Origin: DASXMT01 sp963781305
GTDB taxonomy: Bacteria; Actinomycetota; Acidimicrobiia; Acidimicrobiales; RAAP-2
Direction of reading: 5' to 3'
Assembly (NCBI GenBank): GCA_963781305.1
Contig: CAWAFL010000011.1
Span: forward strand, 434,001 to 498,000
Length of the DNA: 64,000 bases
Shown: positions 8,724 to 17,305 of the stretch, piece by piece
Layout of the letters: each line of letters starts with the position of its first letter
Numbering within the stretch: position 1 is the stretch's first letter
Made by a program: the position numbers and the translations under genes
The notes under the pieces: generated by a model
What the model saw: only the letters and a program-made list of their open reading frames with translations
Databases searched by the model: none
Told to the model about the DNA's origin: nothing

Positions 8724-8767
8724 GATGCCGGACATTCAACTGGGGGATGCCGGACATTCAACCGGGG
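8724..8767. repeat. Two-copy 22-bp tandem repeat
   Basis: Units 8724-8745 and 8746-8767 both begin GATGCCGGACATTCAAC and end in GGGG; they differ at one base (T versus C at unit position 18). Direct repeats of this size occur at the ends of IS21-family elements and in regulator binding regions. With a regulator remnant beside it, either origin is possible, and I cannot decide between them. Confidence 0.7.
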
Positions 8768-8891
8768 ATAGCATCGCTGCGAGGTGCCCGCTAGGGGAGA
8801 GAAAGGCGGTGGCCGAGGGGGTTCTTGGGCCCTTCAAGACACCAGTGCCGGTCGGGGAGTGGGTTGGCCCTCTCGACACCGAGGCATTCGA

Positions 8892-9058
8892 TTACTGGAC
8901 AACTCGCTGATCGCCAAGCAAGCGAATGCGAGCGATCGCGTTGAGATGGGTCCGCATTCGATTTTTGGCTAGTTCCGCGTCGTCTCTGACGATCGCGTCA
9001 AAGATCCCCACGTGCGCGCGATGGGACGCATCGCTCACGGTTACCGAAATCCTCCGCT
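8892..9058 (-). pseudogene. GntR-family (FCD domain) regulator, C-terminal remnant
   Basis: Reading leftwards, the frame gives SHRAHVGIFDAIVRDDAELA followed by KNRMRTHLNAIARIRLLGD, ending at TAA (8892-8894). The H-x3-I-x-x-AI-x-x-D-x3-A-x4-M-x-x-HL pattern is that of the last helices of FCD ligand-binding domains of GntR/FadR regulators, including the His that helps bind metal. An in-frame TAG just upstream and absence of the DNA-binding domain show it is a leftover. It may once have controlled the flanking catabolic genes. Confidence 0.55.
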
Positions 9059-9395
9059 ACCCGGACCATCGCACGACCGTACGAGCCAGTATGCAATTCG
9101 AACTCGCCGCGGCCCTCCTCCCTTGTTGACGGTCCACGAGAACCGATCGAAACCTGATGGCGACTATCTACCTGAGGCGTTCTTCATTGATGACAGAACC
9201 TGAGGCCCCTATGTCAACTCCCTCCGGTCGTTGCGGCATTCGATCGCAGGCTGGAATCTCAGAACGATTGACGCAAGCGGTGCTCGTGCCCAGCGAATTG
9301 ACAGCCGGCGCCAAATGCGTGTCTCATTTAGCGCTGGTCATCGGAGTTGGTCAAGGCCATCGGCCGGTGATCGTTGGAAGGCAGGCGAGTGGGTA

Positions 9396-10211
9396 GTGGC
9401 TCAAAGCATTGATCCACGAGGAGTCGGTGATAGCGGCGCGTTGGCAGGTGCCAATACCGACGAGTTCATGGGACGGGTTGCGCTGGTGACGGGTGGAGCC
9501 GGCGCGGCGATCGGATCCGCGACCTGCAGGATGCTGGCTGCCCGGGGGGCGGCGGTTGTGGTGCTCGACGAACACGAGCGGCGTACTCACGCGACAGTGC
9601 ACACCCTGACTGAGGAGTTCGGGACCCCGGCCTTTCCTGTGGTGGCTGACGTTGCCGACCGGGGAGCAACCGACGAGGGACTAGCCCGGGCCCAGGCCGA
9701 GCTGGGGCCGATTGACATCCTCGTGAACAGCGCTGCCGTCAATGTCCAGGGCACCATATTCGACTTCGAGCCAGCCGACTGGGACCGGGTGATCGATGTT
9801 GACCTGACCGCCCCGTGGTACCTCATGAGGATGCTCATGCCGGGTATGCGAGACCGTGGATGGGGTTCCATCGTCAACGTCACGTCTGTTGCGGCCTACA
9901 TCGGAGGTCGTGGCAGAGAGGGACCGTATTCGGCGGCCAAAGCAGGTTTGCACGACCTCACTCGAGCCGCTGCCATCGAGGGAGGGCCCTTCGGCATCCG
10001 TTGCAACGCCGTGGCCCCGGGCCTTGTGCGTTCGAAGTGGGTCGACAAACAAGCCGACCGGTACCAGCATTTTGTCGACGCCACGCCTTTGCGGCGCCAC
10101 GGGGAGCCTGAGGACGTGGCCAATACCATCGGATTCCTGATCTCTGACCAGGCCGCTCACATTACCGGCCAGATCATTAACGTCAGTGGTGGTTGGTATC
10201 TAACGCCATAA
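9396..10211 (+). CDS. SDR family oxidoreductase
   Basis: A 271-residue classical SDR. The frame is open from further left, but GTG 9396 has GGAAGGCAGGCGAG upstream; ATG 9468, at MGRVALVTGG, is the alternative start. Motifs seen are TGGAGAAIG, NSAAVN (a variant of NNAG), Ser in VTSVAAY, and YSAAK. The C-terminal NVSGGWYLTP closely resembles the end of the SDR at 30.2 kb (NVSGGLYLTL). An amidohydrolase follows immediately, as happens for that second SDR too, so the pair forms a recurring module. The acid residue LDEHE after the second strand favours NAD(H). Substrate unknown. Confidence 0.9.
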   Translation: MAQSIDPRGVGDSGALAGANTDEFMGRVALVTGGAGAAIGSATCRMLAARGAAVVVLDEHERRTHATVHTLTEEFGTPAFPVVADVADRGATDEGLARAQAELGPIDILVNSAAVNVQGTIFDFEPADWDRVIDVDLTAPWYLMRMLMPGMRDRGWGSIVNVTSVAAYIGGRGREGPYSAAKAGLHDLTRAAAIEGGPFGIRCNAVAPGLVRSKWVDKQADRYQHFVDATPLRRHGEPEDVANTIGFLISDQAAHITGQIINVSGGWYLTP

Positions 10212-10231
10212 CCAAACGAGGAGGTACGGGA

Positions 10232-11416
10232 ATGTCTGGGCTCAACTACTTACTCTTTGATGCCGACAACCATTATTACGAAACGCCAGACTGCTTCACC
10301 CGTTACATGGGCCCGGCTGACGCGGAACGGGCCATCTCTGCCCAACGGAACGCAGACGGAGAATGGTCGGTGAGGGTAGGCGACCATCCCTATCGGTTCA
10401 TGGACCTCAAGTTTGATAAGACCAATCCACCTGGCTCAATGCATGATCTGCTCCGCAAGAAGGCGATCTCGTCCGAGATCACCTGGGGGGACTCCTATTC
10501 CACTGACCACATGCTGGCCGCCTTCCAGCACCGGGAGGATCGGATCGGCCTGATGGAGGAACAGGGGATCGAGACGGCCATACTCTTACCGACGTTCGGT
10601 GCAAGCGTGGAACAGACGATGGTCGGTGACGTAGATCAGACCTACGCCAACCTCCGGGCGTTCAACCGCTGGCTCGACGACGAATGGGGTTTTGCTCGCG
10701 ATGGCCGGATCATCGCCCCACCGCTGCTGTCCTTACTCGACGTGGACAGAGCGGTGGCCGAACTGGACCGAGTGCTGTCTCTCGGTGCCCGGCTCATCCA
10801 CCTGCGTCCGGGCCCTACTGGCAGTGGCCGGTCTCCGGCCGATCCTTACTACGATCCGTTTTGGGCGCGCCTCGACGAGGCTCGCGTGCCGGTTGCCTTC
10901 CACATCAACGACTACCGCTATCCTGAGGTTTCACTGGCCTGGGGCGAGGACCCCGATCCTCCGGTTCGGGAAATGTCTGCGTTCCAGTGGGCCTTCGTGC
11001 ACGGTGACCGGCCGATCATGGAGACCTTTGGCGCGCTCATCTACGGCAACCTGTTTGGTCGATTCCCAAATCTGTACGCGCTCAGCATCGAAAACGGTTC
11101 CGACTGGGTGTCCTACTTGCTCACCCTGCTCGACAAGAAGAAGGGCATGGGCCGCTATGGGCCCTGGGTCGGTGGCCGCCCGACCGGGCGTCCGAGCGAC
11201 ACGTTCCGAGCTCACTGCTATGTGTCGCCGTTCCCCGAGGACGACGTGGAGGCGCTCATCGACCGCATCGGTGCCTCCCAGGTGCTCTTCGGTTCCGACT
11301 ACCCTCATCCCGAGGGACTCGCCCGGCCCGCCGACTTTGCCGGCCTCATCGAGAACCGGAGCGACGACGAGATTCGCCTGGTCATGCGGGACAACGCCGA
11401 ACGGCTGTTCGCGTGA
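10232..11416 (+). CDS. Amidohydrolase-2 family protein
   Basis: A 394-residue TIM-barrel metal-dependent hydrolase or decarboxylase of the amidohydrolase-2 family (relatives: ACMSD, LigW, gamma-resorcylate decarboxylase). ATG 10232 has a strong ribosome binding site (GAGGAGGT). The first metal motif is DADNHYYE (10-17), D-x-H instead of the usual H-x-H; a C-terminal FGSDYPHPEG (about 353-362) supplies the conserved Asp. It is closely similar along its length to the protein at 28959-30161 (shared YANLRAFNRWLD, PPLLSL and HLRP segments). It follows the SDR with 20 bp between and probably acts on the product or precursor of that enzyme. C-C bond cleavage or hydrolysis cannot be told apart from sequence. 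Confidence 0.88.
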   Translation: MSGLNYLLFDADNHYYETPDCFTRYMGPADAERAISAQRNADGEWSVRVGDHPYRFMDLKFDKTNPPGSMHDLLRKKAISSEITWGDSYSTDHMLAAFQHREDRIGLMEEQGIETAILLPTFGASVEQTMVGDVDQTYANLRAFNRWLDDEWGFARDGRIIAPPLLSLLDVDRAVAELDRVLSLGARLIHLRPGPTGSGRSPADPYYDPFWARLDEARVPVAFHINDYRYPEVSLAWGEDPDPPVREMSAFQWAFVHGDRPIMETFGALIYGNLFGRFPNLYALSIENGSDWVSYLLTLLDKKKGMGRYGPWVGGRPTGRPSDTFRAHCYVSPFPEDDVEALIDRIGASQVLFGSDYPHPEGLARPADFAGLIENRSDDEIRLVMRDNAERLFA

Positions 11417-11510
11417 TCAGGCGGCTACCTGGTGAGGTCGAATCCGTACGGGGTGTAGCCAGTTGGCAACGGCACACCCTGAGTGTTGGGTCATAGGCAT
11501 CGGAGGTGAC

Positions 11511-12566
11511 GTGAGCGAACTGCGCGGCGCAGCCGCCAAGGTTTTTGACGACACAATGTTCGACGTCGCCGCGGTCGAGCAGGGTGCCTGGGTTCCTGGG
11601 CCCTACGGATCCGGCGATGAGCGGGGTTCATTTAATGAGGTGACTGCCGAGAAGACGGCGCAGGCATTGGCGTTGCTCAACCTGGACGAACCAGTGCAGA
11701 CGTACAGTCTGGGGGAGACCATGGTGAATGGTTTTCCGGCCTGGGGTGATCGCACCTACGATCAGCACCTCGTTGTGACCGGCTATTCGCCGGCCGAGGA
11801 CTTCGGCGGCATCCTCACCAGGGCTAAGCCCCGGGGCCCTGGCCGGATGAGCGTCCACGAGGAGCGAGTCTCGCTCACTTACAACATGGGGACGAAGGTC
11901 AACGGTCTCCACCACGTTGGCGTGGGCGACATGTTCTACAACGGCTTCCTGGGACCGGAGATCGCCCGGACGTCGGGTACAACACACCTTGGCGCTGAGA
12001 CGATGGGACCGATCGTAACCCGGGGGGTTTTGGTCGATGTGGTCGGTTCAGTGGTGGCGAGCAGTCAGTCCGACGCCTTTGAGATTGCGCCGACAGGACG
12101 GCCGATCCTAAGGGAGAACTATCGGATCACAGTCGAGGACATTGAAACCGCACTGGCGTGGGAAGGCGTAACGTCGCCGATCGGACCCGGCGATGTGATC
12201 TTGTTGCGTACCGGATGGCGCGAGCTCATCGAAGCCGACCCTGAACGCTACAAAGGAGCCGGGCCGCCTGGACCATTTCTACGAGAGTGCCGCTACCTGG
12301 CCGACCGACGTCCGGCCCTCATAGGGAGCGACTCGTGGTGTTTCGAGGTCGTAGATCCCCAGCTGACTCGAGGCTTCATCATGCCCTGTCACCAGGAGCT
12401 GTCGACTCGGTTCGGCATTCGCATCGGCGAAGCTATTCCCACAAATGACCTTGCCGATGATGGCGTCTACGAATTCGTCTTCTGCCTCAGCCCGCTTTCA
12501 GCACGTGGGGCCATCGCGTGCAACACACCCCCTCTGGCGCTCGGCCAACCCACCAAACGCCATTAG
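11511..12566 (+). CDS. Cyclase family protein (kynurenine formamidase-like)
   Basis: A 351-residue protein of the metal-dependent cyclase/formamidase family. GTG 11511 is preferred because GGAGG lies 5 bases upstream; an earlier in-frame TTG (11463) has none. The family signature is visible in altered form: HHVGVGDMFYNG (about 120-131) and TRGVLVDVVG, with LRTGW in the C-terminal half. Members hydrolyse amides or lactones, or dehydrate and cyclise, with a divalent metal held by His and Asp residues. Being 94 bp after the amidohydrolase, it likely belongs to the same transcript and would open or close a ring in the pathway. Confidence 0.8.
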   Translation: MSELRGAAAKVFDDTMFDVAAVEQGAWVPGPYGSGDERGSFNEVTAEKTAQALALLNLDEPVQTYSLGETMVNGFPAWGDRTYDQHLVVTGYSPAEDFGGILTRAKPRGPGRMSVHEERVSLTYNMGTKVNGLHHVGVGDMFYNGFLGPEIARTSGTTHLGAETMGPIVTRGVLVDVVGSVVASSQSDAFEIAPTGRPILRENYRITVEDIETALAWEGVTSPIGPGDVILLRTGWRELIEADPERYKGAGPPGPFLRECRYLADRRPALIGSDSWCFEVVDPQLTRGFIMPCHQELSTRFGIRIGEAIPTNDLADDGVYEFVFCLSPLSARGAIACNTPPLALGQPTKRH

Positions 12567-12969
12567 AGGTCGAGGGCGCTTCGGATTCGGCAGGCTGCAG
12601 AGTGTGTTGTTCCTACGTTTGGGCATAGGGACGCCGGTTCGTAGCAGCCGAACAGCGTGTGTCGGCCTCGGTCGGTTGAGGTCGAAGACGAGTTCAAGTG
12701 CCGGCGCGCTTTCTCGCCGTGGTGCGTGGTACGAGAGTCCGCAGCTTGTGCTCATTTCACTCATTCCACCCCGGTCCAGAGTGATGATCGCACGTCCACT
12801 GGAAGCCCTAGCGACCGCCTCTGACGCGAAATGAGTCATTTGACCGATTATGCGGGGCACCCGATTCCGTAAGGTGAAGCCAGGAGCGAATCAGCCGTGC
12901 GACCTGGGGTTCGCCTCCGACGACCGGCTCCGCAGGCCCATTGAGGCGAGCAATTGAGGAGGTCGGCAC
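12567..12969. other. Intergenic region upstream of haloperoxidase-like gene
   Basis: I see no credible gene in these 403 bp. The right half contains the 17-bp element at 12834-12850 that recurs at 17058-17074, and the ribosome binding site TGAGGAGG before the hydrolase start. No clear terminator follows the cyclase gene. Confidence 0.6.
12834..12850 (+). promoter_or_regulatory. 17-bp element, copy 1 (operator or promoter)
   Basis: AGTCATTTGACCGATTA is identical to the sequence at 17058-17074. It includes the hyphenated palindrome GTCA-TT-TGAC and a TTGACC that could be a -35 box. It lies 120 bp before an intact alpha/beta hydrolase, and the second copy lies 121 bp before a broken hydrolase start, so position and sequence are both kept. 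Confidence 0.55.
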
Positions 12970-13791
12970 ATGACCACACTTATCACCGACGACGGCACGG
13001 AGATCTACTACAAGGACTGGGGTGACGGCCCCACGGTGTTGTTCGTACACGGGTGGCCCTTGAGCGCCGACGCGTGGGATCCACAGCTGCTGTTCTTTGT
13101 CGACCACGGTTACCGCGTGGTTGCCCATGATCGCCGGGGTCACGGCCGGTCCACGCAGAGTGCGACTGGCAACACTATGGACGGCTACGCAGATGACCTC
13201 GCTGCGGTCATCGATTCACTGGACCTTAGAGACGTCACGCTCGTCGGCCATTCCACGGGCGGCGGAGACGTTGCCCGCTACATTGGCCGACACGGGACGG
13301 ATCGGGTAGCGAAGTCCGTTCTGGTGTCCTCTATAACGCCGACTCTCGTGCAGACAAAAGCCAATCCGAGTGGCGTGCCCATGAAAGCTTTTGACGACAT
13401 CAGGTCTGGTGTCGCCAATGACCACTCGCAGTTCTACAAGAAATTGGCTGCTCCCTTCTACGGCGCCAACATGTCGGGTACGAATGTGTCCCAGGGAGTT
13501 TTGGACCAGTTCTGGCTATGGAGCATGCAGTCGGGGTTGAAGAACGCGGTCGAAAGCATCACCGCGTCCTCCCAGGCGGACTTTACTCAGGACCTCAAGA
13601 AGTTCGATGTCCCAACCCTGATCATTCACGGCGACGAAGATCAGTTTTCCCCGGTCGAAAACTCTGCAACGAAGTCTGCCCAGCTCATTCCGGGCGCGCT
13701 GAAGATGGTCTATCCGGGCGCCCCGCATGGGTTGACGACCACGCATCAGGATAAGTTCAACTCTGATCTGCTTCTCTTCCTCAGGGAGTAG
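12970..13791 (+). CDS. Alpha/beta hydrolase, non-heme chloroperoxidase type
   Basis: A 273-residue alpha/beta hydrolase of the cofactor-free haloperoxidase/arylesterase group. ATG 12970 follows GAGGAGGTCGGCAC. Seen are HGWPLSADAWD (27-37), DRRGHGRS (54-61), nucleophile Ser95 in GHSTGGG, acid Asp224 in HGDEDQFSP and His253 in APHGL. The members hydrolyse esters and can make peracids; halogenation is a side reaction. The protein lies upstream of a LuxR/AAA regulator, and the first codons of a second, broken copy lie beyond that regulator at 17.2 kb, both behind the same 17-bp element, so the regulator is a candidate controller of this gene. Confidence 0.9.
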   Translation: MTTLITDDGTEIYYKDWGDGPTVLFVHGWPLSADAWDPQLLFFVDHGYRVVAHDRRGHGRSTQSATGNTMDGYADDLAAVIDSLDLRDVTLVGHSTGGGDVARYIGRHGTDRVAKSVLVSSITPTLVQTKANPSGVPMKAFDDIRSGVANDHSQFYKKLAAPFYGANMSGTNVSQGVLDQFWLWSMQSGLKNAVESITASSQADFTQDLKKFDVPTLIIHGDEDQFSPVENSATKSAQLIPGALKMVYPGAPHGLTTTHQDKFNSDLLLFLRE

Positions 13792-14073
13792 GAGAGGGCT
13801 GTAGACGAGCGGGTCGGTTCCGGCGGGCCGGGTCGGGGCCCTCTGGTGCCGGCGCTGGGCCGTGCATCGGTGGGGGGCGCAAGGCGCTTAGTCAATGGAC
13901 ATTGAGGACCATCGGGGCAACATGTTGCCGTTCGGTAAGCAAGGGACGCTGTCTTGGGTAACTCGTCGTCGGAGATTAGTGTCCTGAACAGGAGATGTGC
14001 GCTCTGGGGCGAGTCTTGGCCGATGGGGATACCATTCACTTGGAATGGTCCTTTGTACATCGAGGGCGGACAG

Positions 14074-16869
14074 ATGGGCGAGAGCGGCACGCCAGGATGG
14101 AGCGCTGTCGGGGGCCTGGTTGGACGCGAGCAAGAGCTTGGTTTTATTCGATCGTTCCTAAGTCATGCTGCGCTGCAGGGCGGTTCTTTGATCGTGTTCG
14201 GTGAACCAGGTAGCGGCAAGACCGCAATTCTGGACGCAGCTGCGGACTTCGCTGCGAAGAGCGGGACTCAGCACGTGCGAGCCACCGGTGTCGAATTCGA
14301 AGCGGAGATGAGCTTTTCCGCTTTGAACCAAAGTGTGCTGCCCCTGATGGACGACTTCGAGCTCTTGACGGCTGCTCACCGGACCGCACTTGGTGTGGCA
14401 TTGGGCCTGGATGATGGCCCGACGCCAGACATGCTGTTGGTTTCCAATGCGGTATTTTCGCTCCTCCAGCACGTTGGGTCTGTGCGACCCTTGCTGGTGA
14501 CTGTCGATGACCTGCAATGGGTGGACCGGTCGAGCGCCGTCGTCTTGGGCTTTGTTGCTCGCCGTCTCGAGGGCACTCGCGTCGGGTTCGTCGCTGCCTC
14601 GCGCCTCGGGGTCGAGAGCTTCTTTGACTACAACGGGTTGCCGGAGCGAACGTTGAGGGCGCTGGACGACCAGGCGGCTGCCAACCTCTTGAGCGTCCAC
14701 TTCCCCGAGATTGCACCGCAAGTCAGTCAACGAATCCTGGCTGAGTCTGCCGGCAACCCGCTCGCCCTCCTCGAGCTGCCGAGGGAGTTGAGCAGCGCCG
14801 AGCGGGCCGCGCACCAGGACTTGCCAGGGGTCCTGCGCCTCGGCCGCAGACTCCAATCGATATTCGAGTCTCGAATCAGCGGGCTTCCTCCGGAAACGCG
14901 CCAAATTCTCTTGCTTGCGGTCTTGGACGGTACCGGTGATCTTCGGTTGCTCCAGAAAGCCCTTCCTGATCACGTCGTCACAGAAGGACTTGCGCCAGCG
15001 GAGCGGCGCCAGCTGGTATTGGTTGACGAGAATGCTTATCGACTGGCATTCCGGCATCCACTGATCCGATCCGCGATCGTGGGTCTCTCCGCGTCCAGTG
15101 AAAGACTCAGAGCGCATCGATCGTTGGCCGAGGCGCTTGACGATCAGCCCGACCGTCAGGCATGGCACCTTGCGGAAGCGACCGATGAGCCTGAGGAACG
15201 TGTAGCCGAGCTGCTCTACCAGTCGGCACAGCGAAGATTCCGGCGAGGAGACTCGGTAGGCGCCGTCGCCGCCTTGACTCGCTCCGCCGATCTCAGCCCT
15301 CACCAAACCGATCGAAGTTGCCGACTTCTCGAGGCCGCATATCTCGGTGCCAACGTAACCGGCGGACTGCGAAGCACGCAGGAGCTGCTTGATGAAGCTC
15401 GCAAGGCGGACCCGCAGCTGAGCGGTTCCCTCTACGCGGCAGCGACCAGCGCCTACTTGCTTCTTAACGGTGAAGGGCACATCGACACGATCCACCGGCT
15501 ACTCGTCGGTGCAATTGAAGATCGGGATGCGGTGGCCCATGTTCATGACCAATCATGCGCCGATGCGTTGGGAACACTTTTCCTTGTTTGTATGTTGGGG
15601 CGTCGCCCCGAGCTATGGGAGTCGTTCTTCGCCGCCTTGAACCGGCTGGGGCCCAATGCGCCAACCGAGCTGTACCTCCTCAGCCAGCTGATGTCAGACC
15701 CCGTTCGCTTGGGTACCCGGCGTGTACTTGATGAGCTCGACCAAGCTATGGGCGGATTGGATAAAAACGTCAATGCCTGGAGCGTCTCATGGCTGAGCTC
15801 AGCAGCCGTCTCCGTCGATCGACTGGCTGGCTGCCGGGACGCCATGTGGCGGGTCATTCAAGACGGCAGGCAGGGAGGAGCGGTCGCACTGGCGATTAAC
15901 GCTTCGCAGCAACTGAGTCTCGATGATTTCGCGACCGGTCAGTGGGAGGAGGCCGAACAACTGGCCGAAGAGAGTCTCGATCTGTGTCAGACCCACGGCA
16001 ATCAACTCATGGAATGGATTGCGTTTCATCGTCTAGGGCTTGTTGCTGCCGGACGGGGGGAGGTTGAAACATGCCGACAGCACGCGGACCGCATCACCCG
16101 GTGGGCCGTCCCACGAGGAATGCTTAACGCTCAAGAGAACGCTGATCACGTGCGTATCCTTTCAGCTGTCGGACAAGGCGAATTTGAACTTGCCTACCAA
16201 CACGCCACGAGATTGAGCCCGCCGGGAGTCCTGCCCTCCTACGTTCCGCTGGCGCTACATATAGCCCTGGATCTTGTGGAGTCCGCTGTCCGGACAAACC
16301 ATCTTCCCCAGGCGATGGCCCACGTCACCGCCATGCACGAAGCAGGTGTTTCCGAACTCTCAGTCCGGATGGCCCTTATTGTTGGTGGGTGCTCAGCCAT
16401 CGTGGCCCCCGACAATCAGGCTTCCAACCTGTTCGAGGCAACTCTCACCATCACCGGCGCAAGCCGCTGGCAATTCGACTTTGCCCGAATTCAACTCTGT
16501 TACGGCGAGCGCCTTCGTCGGGTCCGATCGATCGTGGAATCACGAGAACATCTCGCTGCTGCGCTCGATGCTTTCACTCGGATGGGGGCAAGACCCTGGG
16601 CAATCAGAGCGGAAACTGAGCTTGGCGCTACAGCCCGGAACAAGATGCGATCGTCATCTATTGGGTTGGAGTTTCTCACCCCCCAGGAACGGGAGGTGGC
16701 GACGCTGGCGGCATCGGGCCTCACCAACAAGGAGATAGGGGAGAGAATATTCCTCTCCCACCGGACCGTAGGCGCCCACCTCTATCGGGTCTTTCCCAAG
16801 CTGGGCATAACAAGCCGAGCTGCACTGCGAGACGCACTCATGAACCTCGACGATCGGCGGAAGGCCTGA
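14074..16869 (+). CDS. Large ATP-binding LuxR-family (LAL) transcriptional regulator
   Basis: A 931-residue regulator. I prefer ATG 14074 (upstream GAGGGCGGACAG); in-frame TTG 13954 and ATG 14023 are alternatives that would add up to 40 residues. The N-terminal AAA domain opens with LVGREQELGF, Walker A GEPGSGKT (43-50) and Walker B LLVTVDDLQWVD (about 149-160). A long helical repeat region follows (about 350-850), then a C-terminal LuxR HTH with LTPQEREVATLAASGLTNKE and RTVGAHLYRVFPKLG. LAL regulators respond to ligands through the repeat region and need ATP binding. Flanked by two copies of the 17-bp element, it may act on those sites. Transmembrane or signal segments are not seen. Confidence 0.92.
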   Translation: MGESGTPGWSAVGGLVGREQELGFIRSFLSHAALQGGSLIVFGEPGSGKTAILDAAADFAAKSGTQHVRATGVEFEAEMSFSALNQSVLPLMDDFELLTAAHRTALGVALGLDDGPTPDMLLVSNAVFSLLQHVGSVRPLLVTVDDLQWVDRSSAVVLGFVARRLEGTRVGFVAASRLGVESFFDYNGLPERTLRALDDQAAANLLSVHFPEIAPQVSQRILAESAGNPLALLELPRELSSAERAAHQDLPGVLRLGRRLQSIFESRISGLPPETRQILLLAVLDGTGDLRLLQKALPDHVVTEGLAPAERRQLVLVDENAYRLAFRHPLIRSAIVGLSASSERLRAHRSLAEALDDQPDRQAWHLAEATDEPEERVAELLYQSAQRRFRRGDSVGAVAALTRSADLSPHQTDRSCRLLEAAYLGANVTGGLRSTQELLDEARKADPQLSGSLYAAATSAYLLLNGEGHIDTIHRLLVGAIEDRDAVAHVHDQSCADALGTLFLVCMLGRRPELWESFFAALNRLGPNAPTELYLLSQLMSDPVRLGTRRVLDELDQAMGGLDKNVNAWSVSWLSSAAVSVDRLAGCRDAMWRVIQDGRQGGAVALAINASQQLSLDDFATGQWEEAEQLAEESLDLCQTHGNQLMEWIAFHRLGLVAAGRGEVETCRQHADRITRWAVPRGMLNAQENADHVRILSAVGQGEFELAYQHATRLSPPGVLPSYVPLALHIALDLVESAVRTNHLPQAMAHVTAMHEAGVSELSVRMALIVGGCSAIVAPDNQASNLFEATLTITGASRWQFDFARIQLCYGERLRRVRSIVESREHLAAALDAFTRMGARPWAIRAETELGATARNKMRSSSIGLEFLTPQEREVATLAASGLTNKEIGERIFLSHRTVGAHLYRVFPKLGITSRAALRDALMNLDDRRKA

Positions 16870-17194
16870 GCAGCTGATGGCGCTCCTCGTCGAAGCCGAG
16901 CCCTAAGACCGAAACGTAGCATCGGCCACCACGCCTTAACCTGTTGGGTCGGGAACGCCAAGACGCGTGGGTGGATCCTCCTCAGGATGCCATGGACCTC
17001 ATGCATGCCCTTCCCCATGGCTGTAGTCGGTGCCAACGCGACCCTTTCGATCAATGAAGTCATTTGACCGATTAAATGCTCGCATGACGGCCTTACCGTT
17101 ACTACTGGACCGATGTTGTCGATTACTTGGGTGATGATTCCAGGGATTCGGGTGGTCCCACCTAGCCTGAAGTTCCCGTAGAGGAGTTCCCACA
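16870..17194. other. Intergenic region between LuxR regulator and fused hydrolase/sigma gene
   Basis: No gene is seen in these 325 bp. It carries copy 2 of the 17-bp element (17058-17074) and the ribosome binding site GAGGAGTTCCC just before ATG 17195. Confidence 0.6.
17058..17074 (+). promoter_or_regulatory. 17-bp element, copy 2 (operator or promoter)
   Basis: Identical in all 17 bases to 12834-12850 (AGTCATTTGACCGATTA), with AATG in common shortly before. Flanking sequence differs, which argues against a simple recent duplication of the entire upstream region and for selection on the site itself. Confidence 0.55.
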
Positions 17195-17305
17195 ATGAGC
17201 ACGATTACAACGAAAGATCGACGGCAAGGAGTGGGGCGTCGGTCCCGTGGTGACGGCATCCCACGGGTGGCCCTGGAGCGCGGACGCCTGGGATGGGCAG
17301 ATGCC
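17195..17305 (+). pseudogene. Broken 5' end of a second haloperoxidase-like hydrolase
   Basis: The first codons MSTITTKD match the start of the hydrolase at 12970 (MTTLITDD). After a small deletion, the frame beginning at 17226 continues KEWGVGPVVTASHGWPWSAD and AWDGQM, aligned to KDWGDGP, HGWPLSADAWD of the intact protein. The similarity then ends. The piece lacks the nucleophile and the rest of the enzyme. The sigma-factor frame reads through this same DNA in the original frame, so the remnant now serves as its leader. Confidence 0.7.

Larger units (their letters stand above)
8525..9395. other. Gene-poor scar between oxidoreductase and SDR genes
   Basis: About 870 bp without an intact gene. 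It holds a 22-bp tandem repeat (8724-8767) and a remnant of a GntR/FCD regulator on the minus strand (8892-9058), both listed separately. The rest shows only short frames with no recognisable domain. The promoters for the two divergent flanking genes must lie here, but I cannot place convincing -35/-10 boxes. Confidence 0.6.

Noticed and set aside
14158..15495. 445-codon minus-strand frame opposite the LuxR regulator
   Set aside because: No domain and unnatural composition; the + strand AAA domain here has intact Walker motifs.
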